From Rahnella bonaserana (lineage in GTDB: Bacteria > Pseudomonadota > Gammaproteobacteria > Enterobacterales > Enterobacteriaceae): a stretch of 64,000 nucleotides of DNA. Each line of letters begins with the position of its first letter. Position 1 is the stretch's first letter. Shown here piece after piece: positions 33,811-42,758 of this stretch. The stretch covers positions 62,001-126,000 of the forward strand of contig NZ_JAFMOW010000062.1 of the NCBI RefSeq assembly GCF_019049675.1. The letters are read 5' to 3'. Under the pieces are notes generated by a model, which saw nothing but the letters and a program-made list of their open reading frames with translations, was not told the origin of the DNA and searched no databases. The translations under genes were made by a program, and so were the position numbers.

Positions 33811-36588
33811 ATGAATAAGCTGACCCCGGTACTAAATCCGCTCACGCTTCCTAACGGCGCGGTACTGAAAAACCGTCTGCTGATGGCACCCATGACCACC
33901 TGTACCGGCTTTTATGACGGTACCGTTACCAGTGAGCTGGTGGAATATTACCGCGACCGTGCCGGCAGCATCGGCACGATCATCGTCGAATGTTGCTTCA
34001 TTGACCGTATGGGCCCGGCGTTCCCCGGCGCTATCGCTATCGACAGCGACAACAAAATTGCCGGTCTGAAGAAAATTGCTGATGCGATTAAATCCAAAGG
34101 CTCAAAAGCGATTTTGCAGATTTATCACGGCGGAAGAATGGTGGAGCCGGAACTGATCGGCGGCCGCACACCTGTCGCGCCAAGTGCCATCGCTGCTCCG
34201 CGTGAAGGCGCAACCCAGCCGAAAGAACTGACCGGCGAAGAAGTGGAAACCATGATCACCAAATTTGGTGATGCCGTTAACCGTGCCATTAAAGCCGGAT
34301 TCGACGGCGTGGAAATCCACGGTGCCAACACCTATCTGATTCAGCAATTCTATTCGCCTAACTCCAACCAGCGCACCGACAAATGGGGCGGTGACCGCGA
34401 CAAACGCGCCCGTTTCCCGCTGGAAGTCTTGGAAATCACTCATAAGATGGCAGAACGCTTTGCCGACAACTCCTTTATTATCGGCTACCGTTTTTCGCCG
34501 GAAGAACTGGAAGTGCCGGGCATCCGCTTTGACGACACGATGTATCTGCTGGAAAAACTCGCCGCGCGCGGGCTGGACTACGTGCATTTCTCGGTCGGTC
34601 AGCTGCTGCGTCCTTCCATTGTCGATACGCAGGACCCGACCCCGCTGATCACTAAGTTCCGCGCCATGCGCTCAGAAACGCTGGCTAAAGTGCCGGTGAT
34701 TGGCGTCGGCGGTGTGATCAATAAAGCGGATGCCGAGAAAGGGCTGGAATACGGCTTTGATCTGATTGCCGTCGGTAAGGCCTGCATCGCCTATCCGGAC
34801 TGGGCCGATCGCATTGTTAATAACGATCATCTCGAGCTGTTCATCGACAGCCATAAACGCGAAGAACTGAAAATCCCTGAGCCGCTGTGGCGCTTCTCAC
34901 TGGTTGACGCCATGATCCGCGACACCAGTGTTACCGGCCGTAAATACAAAGCCGGTGTCTATCAGGAGAAAGTCGAGGCCGAAGCACTGAAGCTGAAAAT
35001 CAGCGTCACGCTCGACACCGACCGTATTACTGATATTGCGCTGGTCAAAGACGACTCTCTGGACGTCGATTTTACCACCACGTTCGAGAGCCTGCGTACC
35101 CGTATGCTGGTTGCCAACAGTCCGCACGTTGATGCGATCACCGGCGCGACCACGCAGAGTGAGGCGTTGAAAAAAGCCGTTTCCCGCGCGCTGGCGACGT
35201 CCAGCAAAGAGCATGTGATTGAAGAAGGCGGCAACCCGCAGGCACCGCAAAACTTCGACGTTGTGGTGATCGGCAGCGGTGGCGCAGGTCTGGCAGCGGC
35301 TATCCAGGCGCACGACGAAGGTGCGCATGTGGTGATTATCGAGAAGATGCCGACTATTGGCGGTAACACCATTAAAGCGTCAGTCGGGATGAACGCCGCA
35401 GAAACGCGCTTCCAGAAACTGAAAGGTATCGAAGACAGTAAAGAGCTGTTCTATGACGAAACCCTTAAAGGCGGCAAGTTCAAAAACAACCCGGTCCTGC
35501 TGCGTGAGTTTGTGGAGCTGGCACCGGAAGCCGTCGAATGGCTGGCAGCGAAAGAAATTGAACTGAATGACATCACCATCACCGGCGGGATGAGCATTGA
35601 CCGTACGCACCGTCCGGCGGACCGTTCAGCTGTGGGTGGCTTCCTGATCAGCGGTCTGGTGAAAAACATCAACAGGCGCGAAATCGAAGTGCTGCTGGAA
35701 ACGTCGGTGGCAGAAATCTTGTCCGATAATGGCGTCGTGACCGGCGTGAAAGTGGTGGATGAATACAACGACAGCCGCATCCTGAATGCGAAAAGCGTGA
35801 TTGTCGCCACCGGTGGTTTCAGTGCTAACCGCGAGATGGTGGTGAAATACCGCCCGGAACTCGATGGTTTTGTGACGACCAATCATGCGGGCGCGACCGG
35901 CAGCGGTATCGCCATGCTGCAAAAACTGGGCGCGGATACCGTGGATATGGGCGAAATTCAGATCCACCCGACGGTGGAGCAGACAACGTCCTATCTGATT
36001 TCCGAAGCTATCCGTGGCGGTGGCGCGATCCTGGTCAGCCAGGCCGGGAAGCGTTTCTATAACGAGATGGAAACGCGCGACAAAGTGTCTGCTGAAATCA
36101 TTGCCTTACCGGAGAAAAGTGCCTGGGTTATTTTCGACGAACAGGTGCGGTCGAATAACAAAGCGGCCGACGAGTATATCGCCAAAGGCTTTGTGATCAG
36201 CGCGCCAACGCCGGAAGAACTGGCGGTGAAGCTGAATATGGATCCTCAGACGTTGTCGGAAACCCTGCTGCGCTACAACCTGTTTGTGGTGGAGAAAAAG
36301 GACGAAGACTTTGGCCGCACCACCGCGCTGCGTCACCCGCTCAATCAGGGACCGTTCTTTGCCATCCGCATCGCGCCGGGCGTGCATCACACCATGGGCG
36401 GTGTGACCATCAACCCGGATACTGCCGTGCTTGATGCGCAAAAACAGGTGATCACCGGTGCGTGGGCCGCCGGAGAAGTGGTCGGCGGTATCCACGGTGC
36501 AAACCGTATCGGCGGTAATGCCGTCGCCGATATCATTATCTTCGGTATTCTCGCCGGGAAAAACGCGGCGGCGCTGGCGAGGCAATAA
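33811..36588 (+). CDS. Soluble NADH:fumarate (acrylate-type) reductase: OYE - FMN_bind - FrdA fusion
   Basis: A 925-residue three-domain flavoprotein. Residues 1 to ~340 form an Old Yellow Enzyme-type barrel (LKNRLLMAPMTT, YHGGRM, IHGANTYLIQQFYSPNSNQR), the likely NADH-oxidising part. About 370-465 is an FMN_bind domain with the ApbE flavinylation pattern DAITGATTQS (D441; the FMN-bearing Thr is T447 or T448). From G488 (IGSGGAGLAAA) comes a fumarate-reductase FAD domain with GVHHTMGG and GGIHGANRIGGNA near the end. No signal peptide, so cytoplasmic. The same order is known in the Klebsiella NADH:fumarate reductase and related (aryl)acrylate reductases. Start is ATG 33811 with CGGAG upstream. 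No apbE gene is in view. Confidence 0.9.
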   Translation: MNKLTPVLNPLTLPNGAVLKNRLLMAPMTTCTGFYDGTVTSELVEYYRDRAGSIGTIIVECCFIDRMGPAFPGAIAIDSDNKIAGLKKIADAIKSKGSKAILQIYHGGRMVEPELIGGRTPVAPSAIAAPREGATQPKELTGEEVETMITKFGDAVNRAIKAGFDGVEIHGANTYLIQQFYSPNSNQRTDKWGGDRDKRARFPLEVLEITHKMAERFADNSFIIGYRFSPEELEVPGIRFDDTMYLLEKLAARGLDYVHFSVGQLLRPSIVDTQDPTPLITKFRAMRSETLAKVPVIGVGGVINKADAEKGLEYGFDLIAVGKACIAYPDWADRIVNNDHLELFIDSHKREELKIPEPLWRFSLVDAMIRDTSVTGRKYKAGVYQEKVEAEALKLKISVTLDTDRITDIALVKDDSLDVDFTTTFESLRTRMLVANSPHVDAITGATTQSEALKKAVSRALATSSKEHVIEEGGNPQAPQNFDVVVIGSGGAGLAAAIQAHDEGAHVVIIEKMPTIGGNTIKASVGMNAAETRFQKLKGIEDSKELFYDETLKGGKFKNNPVLLREFVELAPEAVEWLAAKEIELNDITITGGMSIDRTHRPADRSAVGGFLISGLVKNINRREIEVLLETSVAEILSDNGVVTGVKVVDEYNDSRILNAKSVIVATGGFSANREMVVKYRPELDGFVTTNHAGATGSGIAMLQKLGADTVDMGEIQIHPTVEQTTSYLISEAIRGGGAILVSQAGKRFYNEMETRDKVSAEIIALPEKSAWVIFDEQVRSNNKAADEYIAKGFVISAPTPEELAVKLNMDPQTLSETLLRYNLFVVEKKDEDFGRTTALRHPLNQGPFFAIRIAPGVHHTMGGVTINPDTAVLDAQKQVITGAWAAGEVVGGIHGANRIGGNAVADIIIFGILAGKNAAALARQ

Positions 36589-36616
36589 TCGTCAGAATGT
36601 GAAAGCGGTTAACTGA

Positions 36617-36644
36617 AAACCCACGTGAGAACGTGGGTTTTTTT
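36617..36644 (+). terminator. Terminator of the flavoprotein gene
   Basis: Stem AAACCCACGT/ACGTGGGTTT with GAGA loop and a T-run, 29 bases past the stop codon. Confidence 0.88.
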
Positions 36645-36661
36645 ATGGTGGAAGGGACGTC

Positions 36662-37549
36662 TCAGCCAAACGTCTCCCGGACAGCCTGAATAAAACTGCG
36701 GATCTTCACCGTCTGGCGTAATCCTGCCGGTGTCAGCACATGCATCGGACGTGAAGGCCCGCCGTAATCCGGCAACACCTGTACCAGCCGTCCCGCCCTG
36801 ATTTCCTCACTCAGTACATCTTCCGGCCCCAGCGTTACACCGTATCCGCTGACGGCGGCGTGCAGCAACGCGCGCCAGTCATTGGAACGCAGACGGCCTG
36901 CCGGCTGGATTTCCTGCATTTTACCGTCCTGGTAAAACTGCCAGCGGCAGGGTGCCTGAGGCGACCAGATACCGTAAACCAGACACGAATGGGCGGCGAG
37001 TTCCGCAGGGGTTTCCGGCACGCCGTTCTGTGCGAGATAACCGGGGGAGGCGCAGGCAATCAGCCGGTAGGGCCGCAGCGGATAAGCAATCATCTGGCTG
37101 TCGCTGAGTTCACCGATTCGCAGGATCACTTCGTAACCTTCCTCAACCGGATCGACCATCCGGTCGCTGAGCGTCAGTTCCACCTGCGTTTCGGGAAACT
37201 TCGCCAGATACTGCGTAATGAAAGGCGCCAGCGAAGACGTGCCGAAGGTCACCGGCGCATTGACTCGCAGGGTACCGGAAGGCGTGACTTTCATCTCAAG
37301 TGCGATGGCATCTGCCGCTTCAGCCTCAGAAAGCACGATTTTACAGCGCTCATAATAGCTGCGCCCGATGTCTGTCAGGTGCTGACGGCGCGTCGTACGG
37401 TTAATCAGCGCTGTCCCCAGCCGGGATTCCAGCCTGGCGATATGTTTCGCCACCATCTGCGGGGAAATACGTAACGCCTCCGCCGCGGCTGCGAAAGAGC
37501 CCAGATCCGCGGTTCTGACGAACACATTCATGCTGGTTAAGCGGTCCAT
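36662..37549 (-). CDS. LysR-family regulator, divergent from NADP-oxidoreductase gene
   Basis: A 295-residue LysR-type regulator of the CrgA-like subgroup (MDRLTSMNVFVRTADLGSF; ALRISPQMVAKHIARLESRLGTALINRTTRR). AGAGGGAA precedes ATG 37549. The effector domain contains the PVTFGTSSLAPFI segment common in this subgroup. Transcribed away from the 37655 gene with 105 bases between starts; it probably controls that gene. Confidence 0.92.
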   Translation of the reverse strand: MDRLTSMNVFVRTADLGSFAAAAEALRISPQMVAKHIARLESRLGTALINRTTRRQHLTDIGRSYYERCKIVLSEAEAADAIALEMKVTPSGTLRVNAPVTFGTSSLAPFITQYLAKFPETQVELTLSDRMVDPVEEGYEVILRIGELSDSQMIAYPLRPYRLIACASPGYLAQNGVPETPAELAAHSCLVYGIWSPQAPCRWQFYQDGKMQEIQPAGRLRSNDWRALLHAAVSGYGVTLGPEDVLSEEIRAGRLVQVLPDYGGPSRPMHVLTPAGLRQTVKIRSFIQAVRETFG

Positions 37550-37654
37550 GATTCCCTCTTGTTTGTTGTTTGTTTATGGCTGTGAAGGAGATTTATCAAT
37601 ATTGAGTGTGGAATTATTCTTACCCCATCGATAACAAAATGAAAGGTAAGAATC

Positions 37655-38299
37655 ATGAAAATAGGCATTATTGGTGCAGGGTTTGTGGGCAGGGCGGTGG
37701 CTAAACTGGCGATCAAAGCCGGACATCAGGTCATGCTCAGTAATTCACGTGGTCCGCAGACGTTGTTCAGCCTGAAGCCGATGATCGGTTGTGAAATCGG
37801 TACTGCGACACAAGCCGCTTCCTTTGGCGATATTGTGGTAATTGCGGTGCCACTGACGGCTATTGGCCAACTGCCGGTGGCGGAAATCGCCGGAAAACCG
37901 GTAATCGATGCGGTGAATTATTACCCGGAACGCGACGGGCAGATTGCTGAACTTGATGATCAGTCAACGACCACCAGCGAATATCTCGCAGGTTTTCTGC
38001 CACATTCACAAATCACCAAAGCATTCAATGCGATTCAGATGACAGATCTCGAAAGCGACGGTTTGCCCGCTGGCGACCCGCAGCGTCGCGCACTGCCGGT
38101 GGCCGGTGATGATGTGGAAACCAAAAGGGCAGTGATTGCGCTGTATGACGCTTTTGGTTTTGATGCTGTCGACGCAGGCGCACTTTCTGAAGGCTGGCGC
38201 TTCCAGCGCGGCATGTCCTCTTACTGTGTGCGGATGACGGAAAGCGAATTACGGGCGGCGCTGGAAAAAGCGGTAAGGCCGGAACCCGCGGCACGATAA
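37655..38299 (+). CDS. NAD(P)-binding oxidoreductase (F420H2:NADP reductase-like)
   Basis: A 214-residue protein with a Rossmann fold: MKIGIIGAGFVGRAVAKLA at the N-terminus, LSNSRGP after beta-2 (Asn-Ser-Arg fits NADPH), GDIVVIAVPL, and VIDAVNYYPERDG. It belongs to the NADPH-dependent F420 reductase-like superfamily, which in enterobacteria act without F420 on unknown substrates. It is divergent from a LysR gene. AAAGG lies ahead of the ATG. After the stop codon comes a dispersed palindromic repeat rather than a clear terminator. Confidence 0.88.
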   Translation: MKIGIIGAGFVGRAVAKLAIKAGHQVMLSNSRGPQTLFSLKPMIGCEIGTATQAASFGDIVVIAVPLTAIGQLPVAEIAGKPVIDAVNYYPERDGQIAELDDQSTTTSEYLAGFLPHSQITKAFNAIQMTDLESDGLPAGDPQRRALPVAGDDVETKRAVIALYDAFGFDAVDAGALSEGWRFQRGMSSYCVRMTESELRAALEKAVRPEPAAR

Positions 38300-38318
38300 A
38301 AGAGCGGTTTGTATTTTT

Positions 38319-38340
38319 CCTCCCTCTTCGCAGGGGGAGG
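38319..38340. repeat. Dispersed palindromic repeat, second copy
   Basis: CCTCCCTC - TTCGCA - GGGGGAGG, one base different from the copy at 3526-3547. It lies between the convergent ends of the NADP-oxidoreductase gene and the DUF1989/ABC operon. Confidence 0.7.
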
Positions 38341-38393
38341 CGCTGCCCGAACAGCCGGTAAGTCGTTGAGTGAGTTTTGCTTTTCTCCTGTCT

Positions 38394-39071
38394 TTAAACC
38401 CCTTCCGGTACCCAGGCCCCCTGCAAATCTACCTGTGGGAATCCTGAGGTCAGAATGCGCAATTCGGCATCGCGCGGGGTGTTGTCGCCCTGACCCTGAA
38501 TGCTGACGATGTCTTGCGGACAGGCTGAGAAGGCGACATAGCAGTCCATTTCGGCGCGCAGGATGATGTAATCGCCAGGACGCGTGACCACGGGCAGCGT
38601 TTTTAAAGTGCGGCCATCCGGTTGTACCTGAATATTCATAAAAATATTGAACGAGGCCAGGTTGCCGTGCGGCAGTTTTACACCCAGTTCCGCCATACCT
38701 TCGAACAGGTTGTCATGGCAGTTGCGGTGCGGTTTGGTGCAGCCGAGCAGTTCATAACGCCGGGCATCGCAGGCGGCCATAAAGGTGTCATGCACGCCCG
38801 GTGAGGTGTCAGCGACCAGCGTCAGAATCGGGTGGCGCTGGCTGGTGATAAAGCTATCACCCACCTGTGGATTCAGCCGCTGGTTCCACACGCGGGTGGC
38901 TTCCATACACATATACTCGCTGACATCTTCAGCGTTATACGCCCAGCAATCCACCACCTGCGTGCCGTACAAATTCACCACCTGAACGGCTTCTCCTTTT
39001 GCCAGACGCACGGCTTTCCCGTGGCGGGCGGCAATTAACTGGATGTCACGATGCTCAAATTCAGCCGACAT
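38394..39071 (-). CDS. DUF1989 protein (urea carboxylase-associated family), last gene of ABC operon
   Basis: A 225-residue protein of the DUF1989 family. Two members of this family were shown elsewhere to form carboxyguanidine deiminase (CgdAB) in guanidine breakdown; other members are unassigned. Conserved clusters are present: AYNAEDVSEYMCMEATR, PHRNCHDNLFEGM (His, Cys, Asp, Glu) and SACPQDIVSIQG. No signal peptide, so cytoplasmic. It is the sixth gene of the leftward operon, 13 bases after a permease gene. It resembles the 41038-41667 protein more than the 40407-41054 one in these clusters. Substrate is inferred only from the transporter context: a small nitrogen compound. Confidence 0.88.
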   Translation of the reverse strand: MSAEFEHRDIQLIAARHGKAVRLAKGEAVQVVNLYGTQVVDCWAYNAEDVSEYMCMEATRVWNQRLNPQVGDSFITSQRHPILTLVADTSPGVHDTFMAACDARRYELLGCTKPHRNCHDNLFEGMAELGVKLPHGNLASFNIFMNIQVQPDGRTLKTLPVVTRPGDYIILRAEMDCYVAFSACPQDIVSIQGQGDNTPRDAELRILTSGFPQVDLQGAWVPEGV

Positions 39072-39084
39072 TTTTTTCTCCTGG

Positions 39085-39750
39085 TTAATGTTGCATGCCG
39101 CGACGATAGCGCGTCATGCGAAATTCAATATGGCGCGCCAGCCAGTCAATCAGACTGTTCAGCACCCAGTAACACAGCGCAACCGTGAGATAGATCTCCA
39201 GCGGCGCATAAGTCTCAGAAATCGCCTGTTTGGCGGCGTACATAAATTCCTGCACCGACACAATCGACAGCAGCGCGGAATCTTTAATCAGGCCGATCAT
39301 CAGTCCGACCAGCGGCGATAACATCTGCGGCAGCGTTTGAGGCAGCACCACGTCGCGTAGTTGTTCTGTACGGCTCAGTCCTAAAACGCGACAGGCTTCC
39401 CACTGGCCGCGCGGCAACATCTCAGTCGCCGAGCGCACCACCTGCGCGATATACGGCGCGTAATACAACGTCAGCGCCAGCACGCCGACCTGCGGCGAAG
39501 TAAAAGTGATGTCGTATTCCGGCAACACGAAATAGAGCAGATAAATAACGATCAGCAGCGGAAGCGCCAGTGTCAGGCTGGTATAAAGATGCAGCAACCG
39601 TTGCCAGAAAGGTGGGGCACGCATCAGTGCGACCGCCATCAGCGTGCCCCACAACAGCGAGCAGAACGCCGCAATCGCACAGAGTTTTAGCGTGGCAATC
39701 ATGCCAGCGCCCAGCGACGGTAAAGAGGTGATGATTGCCTGCCAGTCCAT
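39085..39750 (-). CDS. ABC amino-acid-type permease subunit (second)
   Basis: A 221-residue inner-membrane permease of the polar amino acid (HisM/GlnP) type, with about five helices. The EAA loop that contacts the ATPase reads GQWEACRVLGLSRTEQLRDVVLPQ. It pairs with the permease just upstream, whose stop it overlaps by one base. No ATPase gene is present in the operon, so it must borrow one or use one encoded elsewhere. Confidence 0.94.
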   Translation of the reverse strand: MDWQAIITSLPSLGAGMIATLKLCAIAAFCSLLWGTLMAVALMRAPPFWQRLLHLYTSLTLALPLLIVIYLLYFVLPEYDITFTSPQVGVLALTLYYAPYIAQVVRSATEMLPRGQWEACRVLGLSRTEQLRDVVLPQTLPQMLSPLVGLMIGLIKDSALLSIVSVQEFMYAAKQAISETYAPLEIYLTVALCYWVLNSLIDWLARHIEFRMTRYRRGMQH

Positions 39751-40403
39751 TATGCCGTCCTCCGTTTTGCCTGCAGATACCGCACCGCGCTAATGAGCGG
39801 CAGGGCGATCAGCAGATATCCGGCAGACACCAGCAACAGCACCTGAGTGGCGTCATAGGTGCGGGCGATAACGATTTGTCCGGCGTAGGTCAGTTCGGTC
39901 AGCGCCACGACCGACGCCAGCGGTGTGGTTTTCAGCAAAATGGTAAACTCATTAACCAGCATTGGCAGGCTGGCGCGGATCACCTGAGGGTTGATCACGT
40001 ACCACCACGTCAGCCAGCGACTCAGCCCCAGGGTGCGCGCCGCTTCACGTTGTCCGCGTGTTACCAGACTCTGATTAACCCGTAAGATTTCGGCAACGTA
40101 CGCGGCGCTGTTCAGGCCAATCGCCAGTACCGCTGCCAGCATCGGCTGACCGCCGAGGCCGAGACGCGGCAGGGTGAAGAACACCACAAAAAGCTGCACG
40201 ATGGCCGGTGTGCCGCGCATCAGGCTGACATAGAACCGCCCGATGCCACGCCACAGCCAGGCATTGCGCAGCTGGAGAAAGCAGATGATTTGCCCGAACA
40301 CCAGACTCAGCAGCGCCGCGAGTACGGTCAGCGTCAGCGTCATCAGCAGGCCGTGACCTAATTCGGGAAGTGCCGCAATCACCTGTTCATCCAGCCCCAA
40401 CAT
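39750..40403 (-). CDS. ABC amino-acid-type permease subunit (first)
   Basis: A 217-residue permease of the same HisQ/HisM type. EAA loop: RGQREAARTLGLSRWLTWWYVINPQ; Ile-Asn-Pro-Gln replaces the usual Leu-Pro-Gln at the loop end. RGTPAIVQLFVVFFTLPRLGLG is the typical early segment (family form RGTPLLVQ). It follows the DUF1989 gene by three bases and overlaps the next permease by one, so the pair probably forms a heterodimeric channel. Confidence 0.94.
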   Translation of the reverse strand: MLGLDEQVIAALPELGHGLLMTLTLTVLAALLSLVFGQIICFLQLRNAWLWRGIGRFYVSLMRGTPAIVQLFVVFFTLPRLGLGGQPMLAAVLAIGLNSAAYVAEILRVNQSLVTRGQREAARTLGLSRWLTWWYVINPQVIRASLPMLVNEFTILLKTTPLASVVALTELTYAGQIVIARTYDATQVLLLVSAGYLLIALPLISAVRYLQAKRRTA

Positions 40404-40406
40404 GCG

Positions 40407-41054
40407 TTATTCCTCGCCAAATGCTGACAGGTTTTCCGCCACTGAAAGCCGCAGCGGAGCGGGTTTATCATTGCCGTCGATGCCCGTGCAGCAGGCGGAA
40501 ACGATAAACAGCGTGTCTGCGACCACGCGACACGTGATGCTGTCACCCGTCTGTGTGCGGTTGGTTTCCGGCAAGATATCGCCTTCACGCGTCAGCCGGA
40601 CGTGCATAAACAGATTGATAGGATCAGGCAGTTTCGGCACGGTCATCCCCAGCCGCGCAAGCTCTGCGCTGACTGATTCGATGCAACCTTCACCCTGATA
40701 ACCGCGTTCTGCCAGCCATGCACTGGTCGATGCCGGCAGCAGCAGGTCATGACGTTTTACACTGTCTTTGCCCAGCACCATCACCGGACGACGACGGTTA
40801 TTTACCAGACGCATTCCTGAACCCAGCAGATAGCTGTTGCTGAATACGCGGGTGTGATGGACTGACAGCCAGACCGCAGGATCGCTCAGGCTGAAACCAA
40901 ACAGAGAGGCCACCGCGCCTTCGCCTGCCGCCGTAATACGCAACAACTGCCCGCGCAGCACGCGGATGGAGCCCGTTTCACCGGCTTTGATATCCACCGG
41001 CGCGGCCAGAGGACGAACTTCGTTTTCGGCCCAGGCCTCACGCATTAACAGCAT
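40407..41054 (-). CDS. DUF1989 protein, divergent member of the pair
   Basis: A 215-residue DUF1989 protein. It has the general fold pattern (IKAGETGSIRVLRGQLLRI, PDPINLFMHVRL, GDSITCRVVADTLFIVSAC) but lacks the HRNC cluster (GEGCIESVSAEL stands there) and has CCTGIDG in place of CPQD. It may be a non-catalytic partner of the 41038-41667 protein, as CgdA/CgdB form a heterodimer. Start at ATG 41054, with GGGGAGA upstream; it overlaps the preceding gene by 17 bases, suggesting coupled translation. Confidence 0.85.
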   Translation of the reverse strand: MLLMREAWAENEVRPLAAPVDIKAGETGSIRVLRGQLLRITAAGEGAVASLFGFSLSDPAVWLSVHHTRVFSNSYLLGSGMRLVNNRRRPVMVLGKDSVKRHDLLLPASTSAWLAERGYQGEGCIESVSAELARLGMTVPKLPDPINLFMHVRLTREGDILPETNRTQTGDSITCRVVADTLFIVSACCTGIDGNDKPAPLRLSVAENLSAFGEE

Positions 41055-41667
41055 GCTGGATCTCCCCGTGGTAATGGTTGCTGATCTGAATATCAACCGG
41101 CGTCACCTGTAAACCGTTGCCGGGAATGATGTCCTGCGGACAGGACGACACCGCGCAAATCAGGTCACATAATGCTTCGAAGACAATAAAGTCACCGGCT
41201 TTACTGTTCGGATCGGTCACTTCCATACGGCCATCGGCGGTGACGGGGCCGTTCTGAAACAGGTTGAACGGCTCCGGCAGACTGAAATAGGTCACACCGT
41301 GCGCTTTCATACCCTCCAGTAGGTTATCGACACAGTTGCGATGGCCTTTAACGCCGAAATCGACACTGAAACGCGTGCGGTCGCAGGCCGGAACATTGGC
41401 GTCATGAATACCAATGGTGTCGGCGACGATACGCAGCATCGGTCGGTTTTCGCTCGACCACAGCGCATCTCCCGGTTTGAAGAACAGTGAGCGCAGATGC
41501 TGACGCGTATGCACCGGCGACAGTTTTTCATTCAGGTTCGCGGCATTTACAGCCACAAAATCGGCGGCTTGCTGACCGTCGGCGTCAATGACGGTGATAA
41601 ATTGCCCTTTGTTCACGGTAAAGGTTTTGCCATGACCAGCGGGCACCGTCAGCAGGGATTGGCACAT
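41038..41667 (-). CDS. DUF1989 protein, conserved member of the pair
   Basis: A 209-residue DUF1989 protein with all conserved clusters: QQAADFVAVNAANLNEKLS, KGHRNCVDNLLEGM and SSCPQDIIPGNG. Second gene of the operon, three bases after the binding-protein gene and overlapping the next DUF1989 gene. Cytoplasmic. Together with its partner it may deaminate or hydrolyse a guanidino or ureido compound taken up by the ABC system. This is inference from the family and context; no guanidine carboxylase or allophanate hydrolase gene is near. Confidence 0.88.
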   Translation of the reverse strand: MCQSLLTVPAGHGKTFTVNKGQFITVIDADGQQAADFVAVNAANLNEKLSPVHTRQHLRSLFFKPGDALWSSENRPMLRIVADTIGIHDANVPACDRTRFSVDFGVKGHRNCVDNLLEGMKAHGVTYFSLPEPFNLFQNGPVTADGRMEVTDPNSKAGDFIVFEALCDLICAVSSCPQDIIPGNGLQVTPVDIQISNHYHGEIQHAVNA

Positions 41668-41670
41668 AAC

Positions 41671-42507
41671 TTACTCCTGGGGAATGAAATCGCTGGCGGG
41701 CACGGTAAACGTGGTGCCGAGATATTGTTTTTGCAGCGCGGTGAGTTCGCCGTCTTTTTGCATCATCAGGATGTGATCGCTGATGGCTTTGTTCAGGCTG
41801 GTGTCGTCTTTACGCGTGGCCCACGCCATCCACTGTGACGGGCCAGCCTCGCCAACCTGAGCGACTTTGTTCGGGTATTTTTTAACGATCGGGGCGAGCA
41901 CCGAGATATCGTCAAACACGAAATCCGCACGTCTGGTCATCAGCGTGCTGACGGTTTGATCCAGCGTATCGACGCTGATAATCGTGATCGGCTTTTTACC
42001 TTCTTTGGTCAGCGTTTCATTAAAGCCCTTCAGAAGCTGTTCCGGCACACTGGCGCTTTTGACGGCACCGCTCAGGCCCGACAACTGTTCAGGTGACAAA
42101 TTTTTGCCGCTGAATTTTTTAACATCACTTTCACGGACCAGCACGCCGTTGACGGTCTTGCTGTAGGGCACTGTGAACAGCACTTTTTTGGCGCGTTCAG
42201 CGGTGACGTTAAGGGAAGAACCTTCGGCATTGAAAGAGCCGGAAATCAGCCCCGGCAGAATGCCGCTGAAAGCCGTTTTCTGAAATTCCAGTTTCACGCC
42301 CAGATCTTTGGCAAAAGATTGCATGATCGCCACGCTGTAACCGGTGATCTCGCCTTTATCGTTGGTGAATTCATAAGGAGGAAAGGTCGGGTCGATACCG
42401 ACGGTGATTTTGCCGCTGCTTTTAATGTCTGACAGCGTGTCAGCCTGTGCTGTGGCAGCCGCGCCAACAGTGACTAGAGCGGCGATCAGCAATGCTATTT
42501 TTTTCAT
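41671..42507 (-). CDS. ABC periplasmic binding protein, polar amino acid type
   Basis: A 278-residue exported binding protein of family 3 (HisJ/GlnH-like). Signal peptide MKKIALLIAALVTVGAAATAQA; mature start DTLSDIKSSGKITVGIDPTFPPYEF, the family hallmark. EITGYSVAIMQSFAKDLGVKLEF matches the usual ligand-lobe region, although the usual Asp after Gly-Tyr/Phe is Ser here. Start at ATG 42507; an ATG-less extension to 42561 is in frame. First gene of the operon. Palindromic sites that may bind the RpiR regulator lie 90-135 bases upstream. Confidence 0.94.
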   Translation of the reverse strand: MKKIALLIAALVTVGAAATAQADTLSDIKSSGKITVGIDPTFPPYEFTNDKGEITGYSVAIMQSFAKDLGVKLEFQKTAFSGILPGLISGSFNAEGSSLNVTAERAKKVLFTVPYSKTVNGVLVRESDVKKFSGKNLSPEQLSGLSGAVKSASVPEQLLKGFNETLTKEGKKPITIISVDTLDQTVSTLMTRRADFVFDDISVLAPIVKKYPNKVAQVGEAGPSQWMAWATRKDDTSLNKAISDHILMMQKDGELTALQKQYLGTTFTVPASDFIPQE

Positions 42508-42596
42508 TATGGTGGTTCCCTGGTGTTGGTGAAATGTCACTAACCTCAGAGCAGTTTTCATGCCACATTTTTAATCAGTCGCAGCCGGAATCGGAC

Positions 42597-42642
42597 GAGA
42601 AACAGTTTTTTCTCAATGAATCAATGAGAAACAATTGTTTCT
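42597..42642. promoter_or_regulatory. Pair of GAGAAAC palindromes, candidate RpiR operators
   Basis: AGAAACAATTGTTTCT (42627-42642) is a perfect 16-bp palindrome. GAGAAACAGTTTTTTCTC (42597-42614) is a related imperfect one, 30 bases away. Both lie between the binding-protein gene and the RpiR-type gene and are suited to regulate the operon promoter. Confidence 0.6.
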
Positions 42643-42758
42643 TATTTTGATATTTTAATTTCACTGATTTCACAAGCGAAAAGGGGAAAGCGACAGGGAT
42701 GCCTGTCGCTGCACTGATCTGGAGCGAAACTATTGATCCAATGCGTCAGCGTGGCGCA

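Noticed and set aside
42508-42758. Guanidine riboswitch upstream of the DUF1989/ABC operon
   Set aside because: I could not find the conserved ykkC-type sequence blocks; the region contains palindromes suited to a protein operator instead. A covariance-model search would settle it.
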